A stretch of 62,344 bases of DNA from Virgibacillus sp. LDC-1 (GCF_030137545.1 NZ_JARUVL010000016.1:1-62344); one strand, 5' to 3'. Shown: positions 37,613 to 46,560, counted from the stretch's first letter. Numbers and translations: made by a program. Notes: a model not told the origin generated them from the letters alone.

Positions 37613-40267
37613 ATGGAAGCGGAAAAGGATCAACAAGCAGAAAATCTACACAAAACTAATGTGGAACAAGGGCTATCAGCAGAAGAGGCAGCAAAGCGGT
37701 TAGCTACGTTTGGACCGAATCGCTTTGAAGAAACAAAAAAGGCATCTTTTCTAGTCTTGGTTTGGCGGCAAGTAAACAGCTTACTTATTTATATTTTAAT
37801 TGCTGCGGCAGCGATTTCAGCAATAGTCGGTGAGTGGAGCGATGCAGTCATTATTTTGCTCGTCATTGCCTTAAATGCGGTAATTGGGGTTGTTCAAGAA
37901 TCAAAGGCTGAAAAAGCTTTGGAAGAATTAAAGAAGATGTCTACTCCAAAAGCTATTGTTCGTCGAGATGGAACAACACAGGAGATCCCTTCTGAAGAGG
38001 TAGTTGTTGGTGATGTTATATTACTCGATGCGGGTAGATATGTACCAGCAGATGTCAAGCTTGTTGAAACAGCAAATTTAAAAGTAGAAGAATCTTCTTT
38101 AACAGGAGAATCGTTAGCGGTCGACAAGGATGCGAACTGGCAAGCACCTAGTGAGGATGTTCCTTTAGGAGATCAGAAGAACATGGCATTTATGTCCACG
38201 CTTGCAACATATGGAAGAGGAACAGGCATTGTCGTTCGAACCGGAATGGCGACAGAAATTGGTAAAATCGCGAAGATGCTGGCAAACCAGGACAAAGAGA
38301 TGACCCCACTTCAGAAAAAACTAGACGAAGTCGGAAAAGTACTCGGAATAGGTGCGATTGCCATTTCAGCAGCCATTTTTTTAATCGGATTTTTACAGGG
38401 ACGCGAACTCCTCGATATGTTCCTTATTGCTGTTAGTTTAGCAGTAGCAGCTATTCCTGAGGGGCTTCCTGCTATTGTAACAATTGTACTGGCGTTAGGT
38501 GTCCAGCGAATGATAAAACAAAACGCCGTTATTCGTAAGCTGCCTGCGGTAGAGACACTTGGTGCGGTTAGTGTTATTTGTTCAGATAAAACCGGGACAT
38601 TAACGCAAAATCGGATGACGGTAACAAATGTTTTTACAAATAATAACTATACCAAGTTATCTGATGTGGCGATTTCAGATCCGACCGTTGAACGGTTTAT
38701 AAAAGCAATTACATTATGTAACGATGCAACGATTGATCATGAGAAAAAGACGGGTGATCCAACAGAAATTGCCTTAGTTGAAGCGGCGATGGCATTGGGA
38801 TTATCCAAGCAAACGCTGGAATTAGAGCATCCTCGGGTTGATGAGCTTCCATTCGACTCGGATCGGAAAATGATGTCTACCGTTCACCAAGAGGATGGAC
38901 AGCAGGTTGTATATGTCAAAGGGGCACTAGAAAGTGTTTTTCCAAAGCTTGTTTCCATTGAAATCAATGGAGTTGTACAGCCGATAACAGATGCCGATCG
39001 TGCGAAAATAATGCAGCAGGCAAATGATATGTCCGAACAAGCGTTACGTGTATTGACGGTTGCTTATAAGAAGCTTTCAGATGAGAAGAGTGGCGAAGCA
39101 CTAGAGGAAGAGCTTGTATTTCTTGGATTAACAGGGATGATTGATCCACCTAGAGAGGAAGTAAAATCATCCATTGAACAGTGTAGTAATGCAGGGATTC
39201 GTGTTGTCATGATTACCGGAGATCATCAAAAGACAGCACTTGCTATTGCAAAAGAGCTGCATATTGCAGCCCATGAAGATGAAACAATGACAGGAAAAGA
39301 ACTAAATGCTATTAGTGATGCAAAGCTGGAAGAAAAGGTAGACACCATTCGTGTATTTGCTCGTGTTTCTCCAGAGCACAAGGTGCGTATCGTCCAAGCA
39401 CTTCGTAACCGTGGGAAAATCGTTTCGATGACAGGTGACGGGGTAAATGATGCGCCATCCTTGAAAGAAGCCGATGTTGGCGTCGCCATGGGAATCACCG
39501 GAACAGATGTTGCGAAAGGGGCAGCAGATGTTGTCTTGACCGATGATAACTTTTCGACAATAACTGCTGCTGTTGAAGAAGGACGTAACATTTATAAAAA
39601 CATTAAAAAATCAATTTTGTTTTTACTTTCCTGTAATCTCGGAGAAATTGTCGCGCTTTTTATTGGAATTTTAATGGGGTGGCCTGCGCCATTAACGGCA
39701 GTGCATATTTTGTGGGTGAACCTTATTACAGATACGATGCCTGCTATTGCACTAGGGGTTGATCCAGATGATCCGGATATTATGAAAGAAAAGCCAAGGA
39801 AGGCAAGCGAAAAGATTTTCTCAAGCGAAAACATTGCGTTTAGTTTGTGGAACGGGGCGCTAATCGGGGCGCTTACGCTTTTTGCCTTTATGGAAGGGTT
39901 AAAGGTATATACAGGCTCTGAATCGTTGTTTTCCATGGATTTAAAGCATCTTTCTGGTGATGCATTAATCCATGCACAAACGATGGCATTTATTACATTA
40001 AGTGTTTCGCAGCTATTTCATTCCTTAAATTTACGGAATGAGCGGAAATCCATTTTTCAAGTGGGTCTCTTTACAAATCGGTGGTTAATTGGAGCGATAC
40101 TTCTTGGACTAGTCATTCAAATTACGATTGTCAATATCCCGCTTTTCCAAGGGTTATTCGATGTTCGTTCACTAGCCCTATTAGATTGGCTATTCGTGAT
40201 CGGGTTATCGATTATTCCTATCGTTGTTAATGAAATTGTGAAAGGAATCAAGCGTGTCTTTGTATAA
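37613..40267 (+). CDS. Cation-translocating P-type ATPase (calcium type, YloB-like)
   Basis: An 884-residue P2A-type pump: actuator domain with L-T-G-E-S, phosphorylation motif C-S-D-K-T-G-T-L-T, hinge M-T-G-D-G-V-N-D-A-P and ten predicted helices. P-E-G-L-P in helix 4 and N-L-I-T-D in helix 6 match calcium-binding helices of SERCA-like pumps, as in B. subtilis YloB, which is linked to spore calcium. I start at the ATG at 37613 behind AAGGGG; the frame is open back to 37496. A repeat copy follows the stop. Confidence 0.88.
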   Translation: MEAEKDQQAENLHKTNVEQGLSAEEAAKRLATFGPNRFEETKKASFLVLVWRQVNSLLIYILIAAAAISAIVGEWSDAVIILLVIALNAVIGVVQESKAEKALEELKKMSTPKAIVRRDGTTQEIPSEEVVVGDVILLDAGRYVPADVKLVETANLKVEESSLTGESLAVDKDANWQAPSEDVPLGDQKNMAFMSTLATYGRGTGIVVRTGMATEIGKIAKMLANQDKEMTPLQKKLDEVGKVLGIGAIAISAAIFLIGFLQGRELLDMFLIAVSLAVAAIPEGLPAIVTIVLALGVQRMIKQNAVIRKLPAVETLGAVSVICSDKTGTLTQNRMTVTNVFTNNNYTKLSDVAISDPTVERFIKAITLCNDATIDHEKKTGDPTEIALVEAAMALGLSKQTLELEHPRVDELPFDSDRKMMSTVHQEDGQQVVYVKGALESVFPKLVSIEINGVVQPITDADRAKIMQQANDMSEQALRVLTVAYKKLSDEKSGEALEEELVFLGLTGMIDPPREEVKSSIEQCSNAGIRVVMITGDHQKTALAIAKELHIAAHEDETMTGKELNAISDAKLEEKVDTIRVFARVSPEHKVRIVQALRNRGKIVSMTGDGVNDAPSLKEADVGVAMGITGTDVAKGAADVVLTDDNFSTITAAVEEGRNIYKNIKKSILFLLSCNLGEIVALFIGILMGWPAPLTAVHILWVNLITDTMPAIALGVDPDDPDIMKEKPRKASEKIFSSENIAFSLWNGALIGALTLFAFMEGLKVYTGSESLFSMDLKHLSGDALIHAQTMAFITLSVSQLFHSLNLRNERKSIFQVGLFTNRWLIGAILLGLVIQITIVNIPLFQGLFDVRSLALLDWLFVIGLSIIPIVVNEIVKGIKRVFV

Positions 40268-40275
40268 AATATAAA

Positions 40276-40416
40276 GGAAATGAGACAAAGCAAGCGTATT
40301 TGTATTAAAATAAGAACACTAACACCGCAGTTTGAAAATGGGTTCGCGATCCCTGGCACGGCTCAACCCCCTCGGAAAAGAGAAGCTGCTTTTCAGAGGG
40401 GGGTTATCTCAAAAAA
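40276..40416. repeat. Interspersed repeat, copy C (truncated)
   Basis: The copy starts TGAGACAAAG, carries GCAGTTTGAAAATGGGTTCG and GGCACGGCTCAA, then a CCCCCTCGGAAAAG / CTTTTCAGAGGGGGG hairpin. The right end (CCCATTTCAACTGC) is missing. Confidence 0.65.
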
Positions 40417-40421
40417 ACACC

Positions 40422-40651
40422 CTAATCCATTTTCGGCAGCCCTTCTTCTTCTTGCCAATGGATGAATTCTAAAATTCCATACGCTGCTTTTCATGAGTAT
40501 TCGCCACTGCATCCAAGACCTAATAGATCAGCAATCTCTCCCCACTTAAGCTTGACATTTTTATTGGATTTACCAATAATTAGTCTGTACTTCCAGGCTA
40601 AGGCGCTTTCTTCAGGTGCTGCATATATTCTGGTTTGATTCTTTTACTCAC
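40422..40651 (-). pseudogene. Decayed small gene, possibly of phage origin
   Basis: On the minus strand a strong AGGAGG precedes a GTG (40651-40649) that opens a short frame of about 17 codons. A different frame then reads A-P-E-E-S-A-L-A-W-K-Y-R, ...K-W-G-E-I-A-D-L-L-G and, after an in-frame TGA at 40493-40491, A-A-Y-G-I-L-E-F to a TAG at 40424. At least one frameshift and one nonsense change are needed to join the parts. The product looks like a small HTH-type protein of the kind found in mobile elements; I cannot name the family. Confidence 0.45.
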
Positions 40652-40814
40652 TTGCCCTCTCCTCCTATCGAAATAAGTCTGAAAATAGGTCCCTAACAGA
40701 TTCATTACCGAGGATAGAGGCTTATTTAAACAGGCAAAAACTGCACCAACAAAAACGAGACCCATAAGAGTAAAATCTCTTACAGGCCTTGTTGAACTAG
40801 AAGGTGTTTAGTTT

Positions 40815-41009
40815 TTAATCTTCCTCTTTTGCAAATCCTTTTGAGTGCCCGTAGGTAATCATTACAAGACACGCTATTATGCCTAACAAGCCTCCAGGTC
40901 CAGTAGTGATAAAACTTGATCCTTCTGGGTAGAAAAATTTCAAGAGACCAAAAATTAACGCAATCACCCAGCCCATCATGTTGACTTTTTTAACTTTTGT
41001 CATATCCAT
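40815..41009 (-). CDS. Small two-helix membrane protein, unknown
   Basis: I do not recognise this 64-residue protein. It has a short basic N-terminus, a first hydrophobic segment (residues 11-27), a glycine-rich turn (G-P-G-G-L-L-G), a second hydrophobic segment (residues 40-53) and a charged tail. TTGGGAG lies a few bases before the ATG. It sits among repeat copies and gene debris, so it may be a remnant of a larger lost region, but its own frame is intact. Confidence 0.5.
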   Translation of the reverse strand: MDMTKVKKVNMMGWVIALIFGLLKFFYPEGSSFITTGPGGLLGIIACLVMITYGHSKGFAKEED

Positions 41010-41168
41010 TCTCCCAACTCATCGTCTCTAATAACTTTACAATCTTTTGTATACTGCTGGATAATTGGTCTTTTTATTGTAAGTAACAATACATATTATT
41101 CTGTGCGCGATTTGGAAAGTCCTTTATTTTTTTATAATTTCTCGTGATTTACTAAATTTAACATTCGA

Positions 41169-41222
41169 CACAAAAATGTAGAAGATCACGCCTAAACATG
41201 ACTTTCTACATTTTGTGTTTTT
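41169..41222. terminator. Long-armed hairpin downstream of debris region
   Basis: ACACAAAAATGTAGAA pairs with TTCTACATTTTGTGT (one unpaired A) and is followed by TTTTTA. It resembles a terminator with a large loop, but no gene ends immediately upstream on the plus strand. Confidence 0.45.
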
Positions 41223-41272
41223 ATGGTCTTTTATAATTCTTCCCCAGAATCTCATAACGCTTTACGTAATAG

Positions 41273-41412
41273 TAGCATCGCAGTTTGAAAGTGGGTTCGC
41301 TTTCCTCGGGCACGGCCTCAACTAACTCGGAAAAGAAAGTTTGCTTTTCTGAGTGGATTTTCGGCTCGCGCTGTTCCCGTAGGAGTCTCACCCATTTCAA
41401 CTGCTTGATAAA
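41273..41412. repeat. Interspersed repeat, copy D (core form)
   Basis: This is the cleanest short copy. It is bounded by GCAGTTTGAAAGTGGG and CCCATTTCAACTGC, which are imperfect inverted ends. It contains CGCTTTCCTCGGGCACGG, a hairpin from ACTCGGAAAAG and CTTTTCTGAGT, and GCTGTTCCCGTAGGAGTCTC. Copy D accounts for the gene-free stretch before mpg. Confidence 0.75.
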
Positions 41413-41486
41413 TTACTTCGATTTAAAATGATGCTTAAAAAGAATGAAAAATCCTTTTCTGCCAACTTGTTTATGCAGTGTGTAGG

Positions 41487-42086
41487 TTATTTTGAAATAT
41501 AAGGATTTCCTTTTATCCAAAACCGATAAGGGTAATGCTTTGCCTTCCCGGAGTTTTCGATTCCGATGCGCGGCCCAGCTTCAATCTCTATCGGTGTTTT
41601 TCCGTTGGCGATAAATAAAGGAGGCTCTAGAAAGGATCTGCCATAATCATGCATGTCGATTCCCATCGCTTTTGTTAATTTCCCAGGTCCATTGGTAAGG
41701 CTTTTAATATCCTTTACAGGTCTGCGTTGCTGCATTAAGTCAATGCCGCAACAAGGCTCCAATGCGCGAATTAGAATCGCTTCAGGGTTTTCTATTTCTC
41801 CGCTTACGACATTAACGAGACAGTGTGTATGCATGGAGTAAGTATAGACCATGCCAGCTTTTTCAAACATAATGGCGGTCCGCTTTGTGCGCCGGTTTTT
41901 AAAGCTATGTGCTGCTTGATCGACTGCACCAAGATATGCTTCTGTTTCTACAATAATCCCAGCCGTCATTCCTTCATCTGTATTTTTTACAAGCACTTGT
42001 CCGAGCAATGCTTGCGCTAGTGGGAGAGTTGGTTGTTGATAGAATGTCTCGGGTAGAGGAGTGAAGCGCTGTTTATTATTAATCAT
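41487..42086 (-). CDS. mpg: 3-methyladenine DNA glycosylase, AAG/MPG type
   Basis: A 199-residue base-excision enzyme unrelated in fold to AlkA. Family motifs are E-T-E-A-Y-L-G-x-x-D-Q-A-A-H-S (with the active-site glutamate), R-T-x-x-M-F-x-x-x-G-x-x-Y-x-Y, C-L-N-V-V-type C-L-V-N-V-V, and L-x-N-G-P-G-K-L-T-K-A-M-G. It removes 3-methyladenine, hypoxanthine and related lesions. With alkA, adaA and ogt this gives the window four alkylation-repair genes, though mpg lies 35 kb from the others and shows no Ada-type context. Confidence 0.92.
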   Translation of the reverse strand: MINNKQRFTPLPETFYQQPTLPLAQALLGQVLVKNTDEGMTAGIIVETEAYLGAVDQAAHSFKNRRTKRTAIMFEKAGMVYTYSMHTHCLVNVVSGEIENPEAILIRALEPCCGIDLMQQRRPVKDIKSLTNGPGKLTKAMGIDMHDYGRSFLEPPLFIANGKTPIEIEAGPRIGIENSGKAKHYPYRFWIKGNPYISK

Positions 42087-42127
42087 GGTAACCTCCTTCT
42101 ATGTCGAAATGGAAGATGTAGCTATAG

Positions 42128-42379
42128 TATGTGGGAACGCATGGAGGAAAACAAGAAATTGACTACAGAACTAAGAAAAATTATCCAAACCATGCTAAGA
42201 TTAGGATAGGTGGCAATAACAAAGAAATCGGAGTTGTTTTTAATGAGAAGGAAAATGCGTAAACAAGCGGATTAGGGGACGATGCCAACGTCAGTGATTT
42301 CAAGCATACACCTACTGGTGGAAGGTGGGAGATATCCCGTCTTACAGTGGCTGGTACAATGAAAGGAAAGCTAGAATAA
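42128..42379 (+). pseudogene. Gene remnant, possible toxin C-terminal domain
   Basis: One frame is open from 42128 to a TAA at 42377 except for a single TAA at 42260-42262. No start codon or ribosome binding site introduces it. The translation has the look of a compact secreted-enzyme domain, including H-A-K-I-R-I-G-G-N-N-K before the stop and K-H-T-P-T-G-G-R-W-E-I-S-R-L after it. An intact small gene follows at once. This order suits the tail of a polymorphic toxin plus its immunity gene, but no toxin family is recognised, so the call is tentative. Confidence 0.4.
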
Positions 42380-42429
42380 CTAAAGGGCGCATAAAACAAC
42401 TATCTCCTGAATAAAAAGAAGGTGCTTTA

Positions 42430-42948
42430 TTGGAAATTAAGAATTTCTATCTAAAAAAAGAAGTATATGATCTAGATGATCTTTCTTTAAACGCAGATTC
42501 TTATATTGGCGGTTATAATAACGAGTATTTGGTTGAAACAATCGAAAAAAATAGAGAGAAGCATGTTGAAAATGGTATATTGATGATAGAAGGAAGTATA
42601 GTGTTTATATCGAATTATAAAGAAATTGGCAACATACCAATCTTTGATGATCTAACTACTTTATATTCCTACTATTTGAATACCATTGAAGAATACCTTG
42701 ACAATGGAGAGGCTACTTTTTATTATCCAAGTCAACCAATTGAAGTAATTATAAAACAGGATATTGGTCAACAAACAGAAATAACTATAGACGAAAATTC
42801 TTTGAAGGTTAACGAACGTTTTCTATTGGAGGGTCTCCTCAATAGCTCACAACATTTTTTTGACATATTGGTGACCCGCTTAATGCTTAATAAATATCAG
42901 CATGAGCTTACTCAAATAGAATCAATTAAAAAGAGACTTACTAAATAA
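42430..42948 (+). CDS. Hypothetical protein, possible immunity protein
   Basis: I do not recognise this 172-residue protein. It is acidic and soluble, with no signal peptide or membrane segment, alternating predicted strands and helices, and a helical C-terminus. It starts at a TTG behind AAGAAGGTG and ends at a good terminator. The size, acidity and place 50 bp after a broken toxin-like tail are what orphan immunity genes look like; that is inference from context only. Confidence 0.5.
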   Translation: MEIKNFYLKKEVYDLDDLSLNADSYIGGYNNEYLVETIEKNREKHVENGILMIEGSIVFISNYKEIGNIPIFDDLTTLYSYYLNTIEEYLDNGEATFYYPSQPIEVIIKQDIGQQTEITIDENSLKVNERFLLEGLLNSSQHFFDILVTRLMLNKYQHELTQIESIKKRLTK

Positions 42949-42968
42949 AATAATATAGTTTTTGAAAA

Positions 42969-42995
42969 AAAGCACTCTAAATAGGGTGCTTTTTC
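42969..42995 (+). terminator. Rho-independent terminator
   Basis: AAAGCACTC pairs with GGGTGCTTT (one mismatch) followed by TTTTT. Confidence 0.75.
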
Positions 42996-43172
42996 TAATC
43001 CAAAATAACTACTAGGAAGGTAATTATATGTCTTATTAAAGATGAGTTTGATCGTTCGAATCAAGTGATAGTTAACCAAGATAAATCATGTATTACTGCA
43101 TCTAATTATAGCGCAAAATTTGAGTTTTCGAACTCTGGCTTAAAACACCGCAACTAATCTTAATTTTCCTTC

Positions 43173-43201
43173 TTGACGAATTACGCTTCAATCTATATAC
43201 T
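43173..43201 (+). promoter_or_regulatory. Sigma-A promoter of the GntR-ABC operon
   Basis: TTGACG and TATACT are separated by 17 bp. A dyad begins two bases after the -10 box. Confidence 0.75.
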
Positions 43202-43202
43202 A

Positions 43203-43218
43203 CATTACAACAGTAATG
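43203..43218. promoter_or_regulatory. Candidate operator for the YtrA-type GntR protein
   Basis: CATTAC-AACA-GTAATG is a perfect dyad covering the expected transcription start. YtrA-family repressors bind such short dyads at their own promoters. Confidence 0.55.
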
Positions 43219-43248
43219 CACTAACCTGCATGAAGGGAGGATGCTGGA

Positions 43249-43635
43249 TTGAACCTGGATATAAATAGTACAAAGCCAATCTATATACAAATAGCGGAAT
43301 GGATTGAGAATGAAATATTAGTTGGTCATTTTAAGACGGAGGAAAAGGTTTTTTCTCAATATAAGCTAGCAGAAGTGTTCAATATTAATCCAGCAACCGC
43401 TGCCAAAGGGCTTAATCTCCTGTCAGATGAGGGGATTTTATATACAAAGCGAGGATTAGGGAAGTTTGTAACAGCGGATGCAAAGCACATTATCCAACAA
43501 AAGCGTAAAAACGGCACATTAAAGGGGCTTATTTTAGATAGTGTGCGCGAGGCGAAACGACTGAAGGTTAGTGAGCAGGAGCTAATGGAAATGATCACCA
43601 AGGCGCATAAGGAAATAGAGGGGGATGAAGCATGA
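43249..43635 (+). CDS. GntR regulator, YtrA subfamily
   Basis: A 128-residue repressor: winged HTH at residues 8-75 (K-L-A-E-V-F-N-I-N-P-A-T-A-A-K-G-L as helix-turn-helix) and a short two-helix dimerisation tail, the hallmark of the YtrA subfamily. YtrA proteins control ABC transporter operons that respond to cell-wall antibiotics. It starts at a TTG behind GGGAGG and overlaps the ABC ATPase gene by four bases. Confidence 0.88.
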   Translation: MNLDINSTKPIYIQIAEWIENEILVGHFKTEEKVFSQYKLAEVFNINPATAAKGLNLLSDEGILYTKRGLGKFVTADAKHIIQQKRKNGTLKGLILDSVREAKRLKVSEQELMEMITKAHKEIEGDEA

Positions 43636-44534
43636 ATATTGTACAATGTAACGCGGTATCAAAATCCTATGGAAACGTAGCTGCCTTGGATGAGGTTACT
43701 TTTTCCATTAAACAAGATACAATCACTGGTATCATTGGACGAAATGGCGCAGGAAAAACAACCTTATTAAAATTAATCGCGGGATATTGGAAGCATTCAA
43801 AAGGGGACATTCACGTGTTTTCGGAAAATCCGTTTAATAGCTTAACGGTTTCCGCCAATATGATTTATATCGACGATCAAATGACATTTCCAGATGCAAT
43901 GCCACTTCATAGTATACTGACCGAAGCGGCACGATTTTATCCAAATTGGGATGCCAAGCTTGCGAAGCGGTTATTTGATTATTTTTCCTTTCATCCAAAT
44001 CAGTTTCATGATCATTTATCAAAGGGAAAAAAGAGCACTTTTAACACGATCATTGGTCTTGCTTCTCGGTGCGCACTTACTATTTTTGATGAGCCTACAA
44101 CTGGAATGGATGAAGCGGTAAGAAATGATTTTTACCGTGCCTTGCTTCGCGACTATATTGTAGCACCAAGAACAATTCTTATTTCGAGTCATCATTTAAA
44201 TGAAATCGAGCATTTACTTGAAGATGTCTTACTAATAGATCGTGGTAGGGTTAAGTTGCACTTATCCATCGATGCACTCCAACAATATGCGATTGGTGTA
44301 ACTGGAAATCAAGCAGTTCTTTCACAATGGGCAAATGATCAGGAAATCTTGTTTTCCAAGGACGATGGGGAAAACAGCCTTTTTTTAGTAGTAAGAAACA
44401 ATGTATCAAAGGAAAAAATGGATCAGTTATTAGGGCTAGGAATAAAGCCGACGTCAATTTCACCAGCTGAACTCTGCCTGTATATGACACAACTGAAAAA
44501 AGGAGGAATTGATGATGTCTTTCGCGACGCCTAA
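43632..44534 (+). CDS. ABC transporter ATP-binding protein (YtrB-like)
   Basis: A 300-residue ATPase. It has Walker A G-R-N-G-A-G-K-T-T, a modified signature L-S-K-G-K-K-S, Walker B L-T-I-F-D-E-P-T and an H-loop histidine in S-S-H-H-L. It is the second gene of the operon and is followed by an overlapping membrane-protein gene. Together they resemble the ytr-type exporters linked to bacitracin or other wall-active compounds; the substrate is not established. Confidence 0.87.
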   Translation: MNIVQCNAVSKSYGNVAALDEVTFSIKQDTITGIIGRNGAGKTTLLKLIAGYWKHSKGDIHVFSENPFNSLTVSANMIYIDDQMTFPDAMPLHSILTEAARFYPNWDAKLAKRLFDYFSFHPNQFHDHLSKGKKSTFNTIIGLASRCALTIFDEPTTGMDEAVRNDFYRALLRDYIVAPRTILISSHHLNEIEHLLEDVLLIDRGRVKLHLSIDALQQYAIGVTGNQAVLSQWANDQEILFSKDDGENSLFLVVRNNVSKEKMDQLLGLGIKPTSISPAELCLYMTQLKKGGIDDVFRDA

Positions 44535-45258
44535 ACTAATCGATATCGTGAAAAAGCAATTTTTATTTAAATGGAAAGGGTATCGTCCTTTTTTTACAAA
44601 CCTCGTTATATTGCAAGCGATAGCTATTATATTTTCTCTCGGTGGTATTGGTTCATCTTCACATGGAAGAGAAGGTGTTAATGTAAGTGAATCGATTTAC
44701 TCTGCAGACTTTGTGCTCGCCTTTACCATGCTTTGGGCATTTATTGTCGCAATCCTATTGACGTCAAAAGCATATCGTGAAGCTGATTTTGTTTTTATTA
44801 CGAATCGTTTTACTGCACAGCTAGCAAATGTCGCATTTTTATTTACCATAAGTGTTATTGGAGCGATTACAGCAATTTTATCAAGAAATTTGTTATGGAT
44901 GATCACGTATTTTAGTTCGGATAATATTACATTCGTAAAAGAAGCAGCGCTGCATCCTTCAGAATATGTAATGGGCGGTATAGCAACCATCCTGTATGTT
45001 TTTCTCTTTAGTGCTGTCGGATATTTGCTCGGCTCTATTGTACAGATGAATAAAATGTTTGCCTTTATTTTGCCAGTCGTATTCATTGCTTTACTTATCC
45101 TTTTCGGGATGCAAGAGCAGTATCTATTATTATGGCTCCATGAATTCTATTATCAAGAAGACTCGTTTATATGGTGGTTCGTAAAGACTGGATTTACGGC
45201 TACTGCCTTCTTTATTGCTTCCTTTTACCTTTTGAACAGACAGGAGGTTAGCAAATAA
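44515..45258 (+). CDS. ABC transporter membrane subunit
   Basis: A 247-residue protein with six predicted membrane segments (about residues 22-40, 60-80, 100-125, 145-170, 180-200 and 215-235). It overlaps the ATPase gene by 20 bases. AGGAGG at 44501 stands 8 bases before the ATG at 44515 and 5 before the ATG at 44512; I chose the former. No family motif is clear, and the assignment rests on topology and operon position. Confidence 0.75.
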   Translation: MSFATPKLIDIVKKQFLFKWKGYRPFFTNLVILQAIAIIFSLGGIGSSSHGREGVNVSESIYSADFVLAFTMLWAFIVAILLTSKAYREADFVFITNRFTAQLANVAFLFTISVIGAITAILSRNLLWMITYFSSDNITFVKEAALHPSEYVMGGIATILYVFLFSAVGYLLGSIVQMNKMFAFILPVVFIALLILFGMQEQYLLLWLHEFYYQEDSFIWWFVKTGFTATAFFIASFYLLNRQEVSK

Positions 45259-45959
45259 TGCATATTATCTTTGGATTTATGCCGATAATTATTGTGGTAG
45301 CTCTCGTTATTATAGCTGTATTTATTGGACTTAAGGTTGGTAGATCGAAAAAAACGCGTGGAAATAAATCGTTATACTTACTAGTTGGCTACGGCTTTCT
45401 GCTCGTATTGTCGACGATATTATATTATTTGTTGCCAGTAGCGGCTGAAGATCCTACACAGAAAATAGATGTAACGCAAATTCCGAATCTTTCTATGGAG
45501 GCATATGAAGGGAAGCTAGCAAATGTAGACGAGAAGTATATTACCCAGAAATGGACGTTTCCATTTGAAGGAAATCAATTAAATATCGAAGAATACTGGG
45601 GAAATGGGGACGTAATTGATGTATATTACGGAACAAGAAAGAATACGAACGAGATTGAAGTGCTACTATATGAAACCCCACTTATTATTGGTGAAAGCTT
45701 TGATGCAAGTGAGATTCGAATCGCCCCCAAAGTATCGTTGGAGGATGACCGATTATTGATTCAGCATCCGGATGCTGGAAATATTCAATTATCTCAATTT
45801 AAAAATGAATTTCCATTTAGGCAGTTTCTGAAGGGATCGAAGGGCGACTTATTTTACAGTGCCGATTTGGATTGGGATTCGGATTATTATGGCGATCGAG
45901 TTATCTATATCCGTGTTCCAGCTCGTGTCCAGCTAGAATCGAATGTGGATGAACAGTAG
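45258..45959 (+). CDS. Membrane-anchored protein of the ytr-like operon
   Basis: I do not recognise this 233-residue protein. Two N-terminal membrane segments (residues 5-25 and 37-55) precede an external domain of about 175 residues that is acidic and beta-rich. Its ATG shares one base with the stop of the permease gene (TAATG), so it is coupled to the transporter. An accessory or sensory subunit is likely, by analogy with extracytoplasmic proteins in B. subtilis ytr operons. Confidence 0.65.
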   Translation: MHIIFGFMPIIIVVALVIIAVFIGLKVGRSKKTRGNKSLYLLVGYGFLLVLSTILYYLLPVAAEDPTQKIDVTQIPNLSMEAYEGKLANVDEKYITQKWTFPFEGNQLNIEEYWGNGDVIDVYYGTRKNTNEIEVLLYETPLIIGESFDASEIRIAPKVSLEDDRLLIQHPDAGNIQLSQFKNEFPFRQFLKGSKGDLFYSADLDWDSDYYGDRVIYIRVPARVQLESNVDEQ

Positions 45960-46037
45960 ACCCTAACATGAAAGGAATCCTTGCAAAAAATGGGCGTTCA
46001 GCTATAATTTAGTCATTCAAATGAAGGGGGAATGGGG

Positions 46038-46544
46038 ATGCGACTAGTAAGGCCATCAATAGAGTGGCAAATGGAGCATGAGTCGTATGTGGAAGAGTGG
46101 GGAACCGATCGGATGACACCGAGTAGCTTTCATTTAGGCGGCTATAAAAGCTATGAAGCTTATTTAGCATCCCTTCATAAGCGCGAGCGTGGTGAAGGAA
46201 AATGGCTACCAAGTACGAATTATATGCTAGTAGATGATCAAGATGTCGTTGTCGCGCTTGTAGACATTCGCCATGCGCTTAATCGGCATTTGTTAAACGT
46301 TGGCGGCCATATTGGCTATAGTACACGTCCATCAAAGCGTGGAAAAGGCTATGCAACAATCGTACTTGCAGAAGCGCTCAAGAAATGTAAAGCCCTTCAA
46401 ATCGATCGCGTGCTCGTTACCTGTAATCTATCGAATACGGCTTCCGCTAGAGTAATTGAAAAAAATGGCGGAGTAGAAGCGGAACATTATGTGGAGAGCG
46501 ATGGAAACGTGGTTAGGCGATTTTGGATTGATAATGGAGAATAG
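46038..46544 (+). CDS. GNAT family N-acetyltransferase
   Basis: A 168-residue acetyltransferase with motif A as S-T-R-P-S-K-R-G-K-G-Y-A and the late C-N-L-S-N-T-A-S-A-R-V-I-E-K-N-G-G motif, which places it with the RimJ/RimL-like group. I start at the ATG at 46038, eight bases after AAGGGGG; the ATG at 46032 is too close. Substrate unknown. A strong terminator follows, so it is monocistronic. Confidence 0.83.
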   Translation: MRLVRPSIEWQMEHESYVEEWGTDRMTPSSFHLGGYKSYEAYLASLHKRERGEGKWLPSTNYMLVDDQDVVVALVDIRHALNRHLLNVGGHIGYSTRPSKRGKGYATIVLAEALKKCKALQIDRVLVTCNLSNTASARVIEKNGGVEAEHYVESDGNVVRRFWIDNGE

Positions 46545-46560
46545 AATTTTTGGGAAGCTG

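Larger units (their letters stand above)
42949..43248. other. Intergenic region upstream of the ytr-like operon
   Basis: The region contains the terminator of the preceding gene, a short open stretch without a usable start (about 43020-43157) that may be a fragment, and the operon promoter and operator. I see nothing else. Confidence 0.4.

Noticed and set aside
40276-41412. Insertion sequence between the calcium ATPase and mpg.
   Set aside because: No transposase fragment or target duplication could be found; only repeat copies and a small decayed gene are present.
42181-42399. 72-codon frame on the minus strand between mpg and the possible immunity gene.
   Set aside because: It has no ribosome binding site and opposes a plus-strand frame of more protein-like composition.
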